Assembly: GCA_004195305.1 (NCBI GenBank) | Contig: SDWN01000738.1 | Coordinates: 1 to 5,792 of the forward strand | DNA from: Neptunomonas sp. | GTDB lineage: Bacteria > Pseudomonadota > Gammaproteobacteria > Pseudomonadales > Balneatricaceae | DNA: 5,792 nt | Direction: 5' to 3' | In this document: piece by piece, positions 1 to 5,216 of the stretch | How the letters are laid out: each line of letters begins with the position of its first letter | Position numbering within the stretch: the stretch's first letter is position 1 | Notes under the pieces: model-generated | The model's database searches: none | Told to the model about the DNA's origin: nothing | What the model saw: the letters and a program-made list of their open reading frames with translations, nothing else | Program-made: the position numbers and the translations under genes

Positions 1-1
1 G

Positions 2-2392
2 CTGGGGGCGGGCGAACTCAACCTGTCATCGGATATCGACCTGATTTTCGCTTTTCCTGAAATGGGGGAGACTCAGGGGGCCAGCCGCTGTCTGGATAAT
101 CCGACCTTCTTCAATAAATTGGGACAGAAACTGATTCAGGCGTTGGATACGCTGACGGTTGACGGCTTTGTATTCCGGGTCGATATGCGCCTGCGCCCCT
201 ACGGCCAGAGCGGCATCTTGGTGCCCAGCTTTGCGGCCATCGAGCAGTATTATCAGGATCAGGGGCGTGACTGGGAGCGTTACGCCATGATTAAAGCCCG
301 GGTCGTTGCGGGCGATAAGCAGGCTGGCGCGGTGCTGATGCAGGACCTGCGACCGTTCGTTTACCGAAAATATCTCGATTACAGCGCCTTTGATTCATTG
401 CGCCAGATGAAGGCGATGATCAACCGTGAGGTACGGCGCAAAGGCCTGCATGGTAACGTCAAGCTGGGACCGGGGGGGATCCGGGAGGTGGAGTTTATCG
501 CCCAGGCGTTCCAGCTGATTCGCGGTGGCCGCGACACCCGGCTACAGCAACGCGAGTTGCGCACCATTCTGGGCTTGTTACCCGAAACCGTGGGCATGCC
601 GCAGCAGGCCAGCGAGGCGCTGTATCAAGCCTACCGTTTTTTGCGTAATGCCGAGCATGCGCTCCAGGCGGTGGCGGACAAACAGACCCAGGAGCTGCCG
701 CTCGAGGCTGCAGAGCAGGCCCGGGTCGCGTTCAGTATGGGGTTTGAAGCTTGGCCCGCCTTTATGGCGGAGCTGGATCTGCATCGTGACTGTGTCAGGA
801 GCCAGTTTGCTGAGGTGATCGCCCCGGCCGACGCCGAGGACGAGAGTGAGGATCAACAGAGTGGTTGGGCGTCATTGTGGCTGGGTGAGTTAGAGCCGGA
901 GCTGGCGTTGCAGCAACTGCTTAGCAACGGTTTCGAGGATCCCGCCGGGGCGTTGCGGTTGCTGGATAATTTACACCAAAGCCGTAAGGTTAAAACGCTG
1001 CAACAGATCGGCCGCGAGCGCCTCGACCGGGTGATGCCGCAGCTGCTGCAGGCGGTGGCCGCGCAGCAGACCCCGACCCGAACTCTGGAGCGGACCCTGC
1101 AGCTGATCGAGGCGGTGCTGCGCCGCAGTGCTTATCTGGTGCTGCTGGCTGAAAACCCCGGCGCCCTGGCCCAGCTGGTCAAGCTCTGCGGTGCCAGCGC
1201 CTGGTTTGCCGAGCAGCTGGCCAGGCAGCCGATCCTGCTGGATGAACTGATCGACGTGACCAGCCTGTACGCGCCGCCCAACAAACAGGCGCTGCAGCAG
1301 GAGTTACGCCAGCAGCTGCTGCGCATCCCCGAAGAGGATGTCGAGCAGTTGATGGAGGCGTTGCGTTATTTCAAAAATGCCCATGTGTTACGCGTTGCCG
1401 CAGCAGAGATTAGTGGCGCCCTGCCGCTGATGAAAGTGAGTGATTACTTAACCTATATCGCAGAGGTGGTGCTCGAAGGTGCGCTGAATATCGCCTGGAA
1501 CCTGATGACAGAGAAGCACGGTACGCCGCAGCAAGCGCCCGGTGAGCCCTGCGATAAAGAGTTTATCGTGGTGGGCTACGGCAAGGTTGGTGGCATCGAA
1601 CTGAGCTATGGCTCGGACCTGGATCTGGTGTTTATCCATAACCTGAGCGCCAACCTGAGCACCGATGGCGACCCCGCGCTGGGGAAAAAACCGATCGATA
1701 ATCAGGTGTTCTTTACCCGGCTGGGGCAGCGCATCATCCATCTACTCAATACCTCAACCCCCTCCGGCCAGTTGTACGAGGTGGATATGCGTCTGCGGCC
1801 CTCGGGCAACGCCGGTATGCTGGTCAGCTCGTTGAAAGCGTTCCGCGACTACCAGCTCAAAGAGGCCTGGACCTGGGAGCATCAGGCACTGGTCAGAGCG
1901 CGGGTGATCACCGGCAGCAGCGCCTTACAAGCGGGATTTGAAGAAGTTCGGCGCAAGGTGCTGGCGCAGCGCCGTGATCGGGACAAGCTGCGCACCGAGG
2001 TTGTCGAGATGCGTAATAAGATGCGCGCGCATCTGGGAAGTAAGAACGGCGCCAAACAGGAGGGCGCGGTGTTCGATCTCAAGCAGGACCGGGGGGGGAT
2101 CGTCGATATCGAGTTTCTGGTGCAACACCTCGCGCTGGGCCACGCCGCCGAGTGCCCGGAGTTGATTCAGTACACCGATAATATCCGCATTCTGGATGCC
2201 GCCGAGCAAGCCGGGTTGCTACCTTCTGAGGAGGCCGAACTGCTGCGCGAGGCGTACAAAACGTACCGCTCGCTGGGGCACAAGCTATCGCTGCAGAAAC
2301 AGTCCAATGTGATCAGCGATCAGGCGCTACGTGAACTGCGCGCTGCCGTGGTGGCGGCCTGGGATCGGGTTGTGGAGGGCGTTCCAGAATAA
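2..2392 (+). CDS. glnE: Bifunctional glutamine synthetase adenylyltransferase / adenylyl-removing enzyme, 5'-truncated by window edge
   Basis: GlnE adds AMP to, and removes it from, a tyrosine of glutamine synthetase, tuning ammonia assimilation in the cytoplasm in response to PII and glutamine. The open frame runs from base 2, upstream of the first ATG at 62, and the codons before that ATG encode the conserved GELNLSSDIDLIF motif, so the true start is outside the window. This gives 796 residues of a protein that has about 946 in E. coli. Two nucleotidyltransferase domains are visible. The N-terminal (adenylyl-removing) one has SSDIDLIF at residues 9-16 and VDMRLRPYG near 179-205. The C-terminal (adenylylating) one has VVGYGKVGGIEL followed by SDLDLVF, its metal-binding aspartates encoded at 1616 and 1622, and a second VDMRLRPSG near 1780-1806. 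Both domains keep the GPGGIREVEF / DRGGIVDIEF type motif, at about 470-500 and 2090-2115. The TAA stop is at 2390-2392. No frameshift is seen, so the gene appears intact apart from the window cut. Confidence 0.97.
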   Translation: MGAGELNLSSDIDLIFAFPEMGETQGASRCLDNPTFFNKLGQKLIQALDTLTVDGFVFRVDMRLRPYGQSGILVPSFAAIEQYYQDQGRDWERYAMIKARVVAGDKQAGAVLMQDLRPFVYRKYLDYSAFDSLRQMKAMINREVRRKGLHGNVKLGPGGIREVEFIAQAFQLIRGGRDTRLQQRELRTILGLLPETVGMPQQASEALYQAYRFLRNAEHALQAVADKQTQELPLEAAEQARVAFSMGFEAWPAFMAELDLHRDCVRSQFAEVIAPADAEDESEDQQSGWASLWLGELEPELALQQLLSNGFEDPAGALRLLDNLHQSRKVKTLQQIGRERLDRVMPQLLQAVAAQQTPTRTLERTLQLIEAVLRRSAYLVLLAENPGALAQLVKLCGASAWFAEQLARQPILLDELIDVTSLYAPPNKQALQQELRQQLLRIPEEDVEQLMEALRYFKNAHVLRVAAAEISGALPLMKVSDYLTYIAEVVLEGALNIAWNLMTEKHGTPQQAPGEPCDKEFIVVGYGKVGGIELSYGSDLDLVFIHNLSANLSTDGDPALGKKPIDNQVFFTRLGQRIIHLLNTSTPSGQLYEVDMRLRPSGNAGMLVSSLKAFRDYQLKEAWTWEHQALVRARVITGSSALQAGFEEVRRKVLAQRRDRDKLRTEVVEMRNKMRAHLGSKNGAKQEGAVFDLKQDRGGIVDIEFLVQHLALGHAAECPELIQYTDNIRILDAAEQAGLLPSEEAELLREAYKTYRSLGHKLSLQKQSNVISDQALRELRAAVVAAWDRVVEGVPE

Positions 2393-2426
2393 ATGCCAAG
2401 GCTACAGCGGTGGCGTTTTTACAGTG

Positions 2427-2446
2427 GGTCGGGTGTTACCCCGACC
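2427..2446 (+). terminator. Hairpin downstream of glnE, weak terminator candidate
   Basis: A perfect 7-bp inverted repeat (GGTCGGG at 2427-2433, CCCGACC at 2440-2446) with a 6-base loop lies 34 bp after the glnE stop. The stem is GC-rich, but what follows (GCGTTAATC) is not a true T-run. It may be an inefficient intrinsic terminator or only a 3'-end stabilising hairpin. Confidence 0.45.
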
Positions 2447-2470
2447 GCGTTAATCGCTTAGCCACTACGG

Positions 2471-2494
2471 CTAATTGGTACATGGCCATAAAAA
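2471..2494 (+). repeat. Left copy of 24-bp direct repeat flanking the accessory region
   Basis: This stretch begins CTAATTGG and ends GCCATAAAAA. It matches 5122-5145 at 22 of 24 positions in the same orientation, the differences being the 9th base (T/G) and the 14th base (G/A). The two copies bracket both attC sites, the MITE-like element and all accessory genes, so they may be the scars of an insertion or a pre-existing repeat used in recombination. The right copy is the T-run and downstream flank of the aminotransferase terminator. The left copy likewise abuts a hairpin. Confidence 0.6.
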
Positions 2495-2505
2495 GGCAAT
2501 GCCTT
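2488..2505 (-). terminator. Possible - strand terminator at the left end of the accessory region
   Basis: AAGGC-AAT-GCCTT at 2493-2505 forms a 5-bp stem and, read on the - strand, is followed by TTTTTAT. It would stop leftward transcription from the cassette genes before it runs antisense into glnE. The stem is short and an alternative fold (GCAAT/ATTGC, 2496-2510) competes, so confidence is limited. Confidence 0.35.
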
Positions 2506-2619
2506 ATTGCGGCGAGGCGCGGGATGCAAAATCACGGGCAATGGAGTGGCAGGAAAGGGCACTTAGCGTTCGAGGGTGGGTTACCGCTCCCATCTACAAA
2601 GCGGACGGCAGGAGGGCAG
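2506..2619. other. Non-coding spacer between the left repeat and the first attC
   Basis: I see no convincing gene here on either strand. Read leftward from the attC, this would be the start of the next cassette, but no reading frame with a ribosome site follows. It is either a degraded cassette remnant or non-cassette flanking DNA. Confidence 0.4.
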
Positions 2620-2712
2620 AGATAACGCTTGCCGTAAGCGGCTAGCTAGCCGCCGCCAGGCAGTTGGCCGGTTCAAGTGAGCGTAGCGAACGACTTCACG
2701 GCTTTGTTAGAC
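2620..2712 (-). repeat. attC: attC recombination site of the GFA cassette
   Basis: Read on the - strand, the site has R'' = GTCTAAC (2712-2706, a perfect RYYYAAC). Next comes a 5-base spacer AAAGC, then L'' = CGTGAAG, a variable central part, L' = CTTACG, a 6-base spacer, and R' = GTTATCT (2626-2620, a GTTRRRY variant). L'' carries one base more than L' (CGT-G-AAG against CGTAAG), the asymmetry that marks attC sites and sets strand choice by the integrase. GCCGT/ACGGC pairing extends the stem. The 93-bp length is in the normal range. The centre includes the perfect palindrome GCGGCTAGCTAGCCGC at 2638-2653. The stop codon of the upstream GFA gene lies inside R'', as is usual in cassettes. No integrase gene is present in the window. 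Confidence 0.8.
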
Positions 2713-3156
2713 CTCATTTGCGTCACATCCAGCCGTTTGCAGTAACCGTGGTACCGAGAACCCTTGGTGACGTGCCGCCTCATCGTGAATAGCCAGCCAA
2801 GGTAATTTGTCTGCCAGGAAAGCATGATGCTTGGGCTTGAAACTCTCAGGATGCTCGAATGCGCCAAGCAGAAAGTACGTTTCGGATTGCAGCTTGCCGT
2901 CACGATACCAAAGCGAGGTGCCGCAAGTGTCACAGAATCCGCGAGTGATCCCAGGCGAAGATTCGAAAACACGTGGTTCACGCCCAACTAACTGAATCTG
3001 GTCGTCCCGGAACCCAACGAACACTGTCAGTGCCGCACCCGTCGCTCTTCGGCACGACGCGCAGTGGCAATATGACGTCCAGGTGCAGTCGCCGAACAAA
3101 CGAAAGCTGACCGACCTACAGAGACAGCTGACACTATGGGCTTGGTCTTCAATCAC
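2707..3156 (-). CDS. GFA / CENP-V domain zinc-binding protein (cassette gene)
   Basis: This 149-residue protein belongs to the GFA family, named for glutathione-dependent formaldehyde-activating enzyme. Most members have no proven substrate, and a role in thiol-adduct or small-electrophile handling is only a family-level guess. The zinc-binding cysteines are all present: SCLCRSVSF (C11, C13), YCHCASCRRATGA (C30, C32, C35) and FCDTCGTSLWYR (C75, C78). The usual glycine after the first C-x-C is Arg here. There is no signal peptide, so it is cytoplasmic. I chose the GTG at 3156 because AGGAG (3169-3165) sits 8 bases upstream. The in-frame GTG at 3165 would overlap that ribosome site. The TAA stop (2707-2709) lies within the R'' box of the attC, so the gene fills a cassette of about 569 bp (2626-3194). 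A cassette promoter or read-through from the right would be needed to express it. Confidence 0.85.
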   Translation of the reverse strand: MIEDQAHSVSCLCRSVSFRLFGDCTWTSYCHCASCRRATGAALTVFVGFRDDQIQLVGREPRVFESSPGITRGFCDTCGTSLWYRDGKLQSETYFLLGAFEHPESFKPKHHAFLADKLPWLAIHDEAARHQGFSVPRLLQTAGCDANEV

Positions 3157-3164
3157 GCAAAGCA

Positions 3165-3169
3165 CTCCT
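3165..3169 (-). promoter_or_regulatory. Ribosome binding site that fixes the GFA start
   Basis: AGGAG on the - strand lies 8 bases before the GTG at 3156. It overlaps the first base of the upstream GTG at 3165, so that longer start is unlikely. Confidence 0.65.
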
Positions 3170-3188
3170 AGCTGGTTCTTTCAATGAG

Positions 3189-3257
3189 GTCCAACACCGC
3201 AGCAGTGTGGAGTTCCGAGCCAGCTTGCTGTCGGTAGCTGATAGTCACTTGTTATGC
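3189..3257 (-). repeat. attC: Probable attC site of the upstream hypothetical-protein cassette (atypical)
   Basis: Read on the - strand, GCATAAC (3257-3251) is an R''-like box starting 4 bases after the stop codon of the 105-residue gene. GTTGGAC (3195-3189) is a perfect GTTRRRY R' box just before the GFA ribosome site. The span is 69 bp. Inside is an imperfect stem (CCGA-CAGC / GCTG-gc-TCGG), but I cannot align a clean L''/L' pair as in the other attC. The best support is that this R' box (GTTGGAC) pairs with the R'' of the GFA cassette's own attC (GTCTAAC) with a single G-T wobble, as expected if both ends came from one circular cassette. Confidence 0.55.
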
Positions 3258-3261
3258 ATTT

Positions 3262-3579
3262 TTACCAATTGTGATTTTTAGGATCAGTTTCTCTGAGAAA
3301 TTCTTCTGAAAGTTTGCGGATAAGTACTTCATCAGCGAGGCCTTCGCCACGAATTGCTAGCAGCTGTAATGAGGCTTTGGAGCGACTATGCTCATCAAAT
3401 AATAAAGCCATTTGCTTATCTCGATTCTGTACCAGCTTGTAGTTTAAAAGATACCTGTTATGGATATGTACGCTTTCATCATCCATAGCCTCGCGGAACT
3501 CTGCGAGAGACAGCGTGCAAAACTTTTCGATAGCGATCTCTTTGATCTTTTTGAATGTCTTCCAGTCTGATTCAGTCAC
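3262..3579 (-). CDS. Hypothetical protein, probable integron-cassette gene
   Basis: I do not recognise this 105-residue protein. It is hydrophilic, without signal peptide, membrane segment or cysteine-pair motif, and has a single cysteine (FCTLSL, residue 21). It looks mostly alpha-helical: charged stretches such as WKTFKKIKEIAIEKF near the N-terminus and DEVLIRKLSEEFLRETD near the C-terminus flank a middle part with ESVHIHNRYLLNYKLVQNRDKQMALLFDE (split by few prolines or glycines). It ends DPKNHNW. The GTG start at 3579 is preceded by AGAGG (3589-3585) at 5 bases, and the next in-frame Met is residue 32, which would remove a third of the protein. The TAA is 4 bases from the following attC-like site. 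It lies upstream of the GFA gene on the same strand. It is more AT-rich than glnE, which suggests independent acquisition. Confidence 0.7.
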   Translation of the reverse strand: MTESDWKTFKKIKEIAIEKFCTLSLAEFREAMDDESVHIHNRYLLNYKLVQNRDKQMALLFDEHSRSKASLQLLAIRGEGLADEVLIRKLSEEFLRETDPKNHNW

Positions 3580-3754
3580 GCGAACCTCTCAGATGCATTT
3601 TAATATTGAGCCCCTACAAGGTTACGACACTTTGCTGCCTCTAGCGAGGCCTCTCCCTGGTCCCTCCCGCGCCGCCACCGTATCTCTTAAGCGGACACAG
3701 ACCTGGGCATCAGCTTTGGGCAGAACACTAGGACTTAGCCGACATGATTAGTGC
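3580..3754. other. Spacer between the cassette genes and the MITE-like element
   Basis: I find no supported gene, attC or clear promoter here. A 5-bp hairpin, GCCTC-TAGC-GAGGC, lies at 3637-3650. Read leftward, TTAAAATGCATC near 3594-3605 loosely recalls a cassette start matching the GCATAAC box of the downstream attC (expected TTATGC), but it is not a valid GTTRRRY site. The right boundary of the cassette array is therefore lost or undefined. Confidence 0.4.
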
Positions 3755-3923
3755 CTAGCAGCCTGTCGGACTTAACACTGATCTACTGCGGGAAATCCGA
3801 CTTTGGCCATTTTTCACTCTGTTTTTCGTTAAATAGAACCACTATTAGCCTCAAAATAGTTCGAAAACTGTCTCAAATCGGTCTTCCCCTCGCAACGACC
3901 GGTCAAGTCCGACAGACTGCTAG
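3755..3923. mobile_element. MITE-like element with 19-bp terminal inverted repeats, CTAG at both ends
   Basis: CTAGCAGCCTGTCGGACTT at 3755-3773 and AAGTCCGACAGACTGCTAG at 3905-3923 are inverted copies with one mismatch in 19. They bound 169 bp without a plausible coding sequence, the hallmark of a miniature inverted-repeat element moved in trans by a full-length relative's transposase. Because CTAG is its own reverse complement, the outer four bases can be read either as part of the repeats or as a 4-bp target-site duplication, which would leave 15-bp repeats. A subterminal TCCGAC at 3796-3801 repeats the end sequence in inverted form (GTCGGA at 3765-3770). The ends remind me of the IS1182 group, but this is from memory and needs a search. 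The right end lies 22 bp from the -35 box of the next gene. Confidence 0.75.
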
Positions 3924-3945
3924 CAAGATCCTCTGAAACTACCTG

Positions 3946-3976
3946 TTGACCTGTCTACAGCTTCACAGTTTATAGT
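3946..3976 (+). promoter_or_regulatory. MerR-type promoter with 19-bp spacer
   Basis: TTGACC (3946-3951) and TATAGT (3971-3976) are good -35 and -10 hexamers separated by 19 bp, longer than the 17-bp optimum. Overlong spacers are the signature of promoters that MerR-family proteins activate by twisting the DNA. The spacer region holds an imperfect dyad, CTGTCTACAGCTTCACAG (3952-3969, outer CTGT/ACAG), as expected for an operator between the hexamers. The gene downstream encodes a MerR domain, so autoregulation is the natural inference. Confidence 0.65.
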
Positions 3977-3984
3977 GCTGCTCG

Positions 3985-4007
3985 TGGAGGTGGTAAACGT
4001 CACTCCA
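3985..4007 (+). other. 5'-leader hairpin of the MerR-methyltransferase mRNA
   Basis: TGGAG-G-TG (3985-3992) pairs with CACTCCA (4001-4007): a 7-bp stem with one bulged G and an 8-base loop GTAAACGT. It lies at or just after the predicted transcription start and ends where the ribosome site begins. It could protect the 5' end or tune translation. It may also be chance. Confidence 0.3.
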
Positions 4008-4013
4008 AGAGGA
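4007..4013 (+). promoter_or_regulatory. Ribosome binding site of the MerR-methyltransferase gene
   Basis: AAGAGGA lies 8 bases before the ATG at 4022 and only 5 before the in-frame TTG at 4019. This favours the ATG. Confidence 0.65.
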
Positions 4014-4021
4014 ATAACTTG

Positions 4022-4999
4022 ATGTATCGAGTATCGGAACTTGCCGAGCAAGTTGGGTTATCGCGAAGCGCATTGCTGTATTACGAAAAAATAGGGCTGG
4101 TAGAATCGAAGCGTCTTGGCAACGGCTATCGGACATACAGTGAGCACGAGTTCATCGACAAAGTTGCGCCTGATGCTCATTTAGACTGGTTAATAAAACA
4201 GGGCTTCAACGAAAAAGAGGCTTTTAGATTGAAATGGTTATCAAAAGATATGAACGAACACGACCTCTATATGGCAGACTTTTTGCGAGTATTTGAAGCA
4301 TTGGACAGATGGGGGCCAGGCTTAGAAACGGAAACACTGAGAGCGTTATCAAAAATTCCGTTTTCTCCGAAAACCATTATGGAAGTGGGGTGCGGTAAAG
4401 GCATTGCCACCACTGTGTTAGCCAAACACTGTGCTGCGAAGATCACTGCAGTCGATAATGATGCCCCTGCGCTTAACCGTCTATCAGAACGGGCGAAAGA
4501 GACTGGTGTTGACGATAGGGTAACGATTGTTTGTGCAAGCATGACTAGCTTGCCATTTGCAGCTGCGAGCTTTGAGGTTATCTGGTCGGAAGCCAGTGCT
4601 TACATTATGGGCGTCACTAATGCGATGAAAGAATGGCGAGGTTTGCTTAAAGACAATGGTGTTTTGGTGATTAGCGATTTAGTTTGGCGTACATCTAGCC
4701 CAAGTGCAGACGTGTTGGCTTTCTGGAAAAAAGAATATCCAGGTATGACCACGACAGAAGAGCGCATTGAACAGGCAAAAGCGGCGGGTTACGAAGTGCT
4801 TGATAGTTTTGCATTAAGCGAAGATGCATGGAAAGCCTACTTTGAGCCGCTTCAGGCGCGAGTTAACGCCCTAAAACAAGAAATGGCTGATTCATCAGCG
4901 CTACGTGATATTCAAACAGAGCTGGGGATTTATCGTAGAAGTTTGGATGAATTTGGTTACCAGATGTTTGTGCTAAAGCTACAGCTAAAGACCGCCTAA
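4022..4999 (+). CDS. MerR-family DNA-binding domain fused to a class I SAM-dependent methyltransferase
   Basis: The 325-residue protein has two parts. Residues 1-44 form a MerR-type winged helix-turn-helix: VSELAEQVGLSRSALLYYEKIGLV (4-27), then the wing NGYRTYSEHEF (34-44). The following LIKQGFNEKEAFRLKWL may be the rest of this domain. From about residue 80 there is a methyltransferase, with the pre-domain motif LDRWGPG and then motif I, IMEVGCGKGIAT (E121-VGCGKG127). ITAVDND (141-147) carries the acidic residue expected to bind the SAM ribose, followed by SLPFAAASFEVIWSEASAYIMG (176 on) and the core strand LLKDNGVLVISDLVW. Ordinary MerR proteins have a dimerising helix and a ligand domain at this place, so here the enzyme seems to replace or act as the sensor. 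There is no N-terminal cysteine cluster for metal sensing. The substrate cannot be read from the sequence. It has its own MerR-type promoter, lies opposite in strand to the cassette genes, and is more AT-rich than the flanking core genes. The TTG at 4019 is a less likely start. Confidence 0.85.
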   Translation: MYRVSELAEQVGLSRSALLYYEKIGLVESKRLGNGYRTYSEHEFIDKVAPDAHLDWLIKQGFNEKEAFRLKWLSKDMNEHDLYMADFLRVFEALDRWGPGLETETLRALSKIPFSPKTIMEVGCGKGIATTVLAKHCAAKITAVDNDAPALNRLSERAKETGVDDRVTIVCASMTSLPFAAASFEVIWSEASAYIMGVTNAMKEWRGLLKDNGVLVISDLVWRTSSPSADVLAFWKKEYPGMTTTEERIEQAKAAGYEVLDSFALSEDAWKAYFEPLQARVNALKQEMADSSALRDIQTELGIYRRSLDEFGYQMFVLKLQLKTA

Positions 5000-5121
5000 A
5001 CCTACACCGCTCAGCTCTATTCGTGATCGCTTTGTGTCGACTGTTGCCGCTTGGGTAACAGAGTAGTGATAACTCCCAAGTCGCAAGACCAGCCAGGGAA
5101 GAGCCGCACTGGACGCAACAA
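5000..5121. other. Intergenic region after the methyltransferase gene
   Basis: No gene or attC box pair is seen. An inverted repeat CTTGGG (5050-5055) / CCCAAG (5075-5080) with a 19-base loop is present without a following T-run. It is at best a weak terminator for the methyltransferase gene. Confidence 0.4.
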
Positions 5122-5145
5122 CTAATTGGGACATAGCCATAAAAA
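5122..5145 (+). repeat. Right copy of 24-bp direct repeat flanking the accessory region
   Basis: It matches 2471-2494 at 22 of 24 positions, same orientation. The right part (ATAAAAA) is the T-run of the aminotransferase terminator on the - strand, so this copy is probably the native chromosomal sequence. Confidence 0.6.
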
Positions 5146-5172
5146 AAGCCCTGCTAGGGTCAGCAAGGCTTT
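5141..5172 (-). terminator. Intrinsic terminator of the aminotransferase gene
   Basis: Read on the - strand, AAAGCC (5172-5167) pairs with GGCTTT (5150-5145). An inner TGCT/AGCA pairing (one mismatch between the stems) closes a 6-base loop, and seven T's follow (5147-5141). It begins about 45 bases after the aminotransferase stop. This is a textbook intrinsic terminator. Confidence 0.8.
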
Positions 5173-5189
5173 CGAATTAGCAAGGCTTT
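5162..5189. repeat. Tandem copy of a terminator arm
   Basis: AGCAAGGCTTT occurs at 5162-5172 and again at 5179-5189, a 17-base offset. Both can pair with the same opposite arm (5145-5150), so two overlapping hairpins are possible. This suggests a small local duplication. Confidence 0.6.
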
Positions 5190-5216
5190 AATGCCGTGGG
5201 CTAACCGCGATTGGAA

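Noticed and set aside
2410..2625. 71-codon open frame on the + strand after glnE
   Set aside because: It runs through the glnE hairpin, the direct repeat and into the attC, with no ribosome site. It is best explained as chance.
3515..3751. 78-codon open frame on the + strand
   Set aside because: Its first part is antisense to the 105-residue cassette gene, which has a good ribosome site; the rest is low-quality sequence between features.
3770..3834. RYYYAAC (ACTTAAC) and GTTRRRY (GTTAAAT) boxes on the + strand, 65 bp span, looking like an attC
   Set aside because: They lie inside the MITE-like element, there is no L''/L' pairing between them, no gene ends at the site, and such short degenerate boxes occur by chance.
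3751..3936. 61-codon open frame on the + strand
   Set aside because: It coincides almost exactly with the MITE-like element, starts at a GTG without a ribosome site and has no recognisable protein character.
2707..4999. A joint formaldehyde-response system of the GFA protein and the MerR-methyltransferase
   Set aside because: The genes are on opposite strands, separated by a MITE-like element and another gene, and the MerR domain has no conserved N-terminal cysteine of the kind used by formaldehyde-sensing relatives. Proximity alone does not support it.
5000..5121. Possible attC downstream of the MerR-methyltransferase gene, which would make it a third cassette
   Set aside because: GCCTAAAC at the stop does not fit RYYYAAC, and no GTTRRRY box follows before the right direct repeat. 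The gene also has its own promoter and opposite strand.
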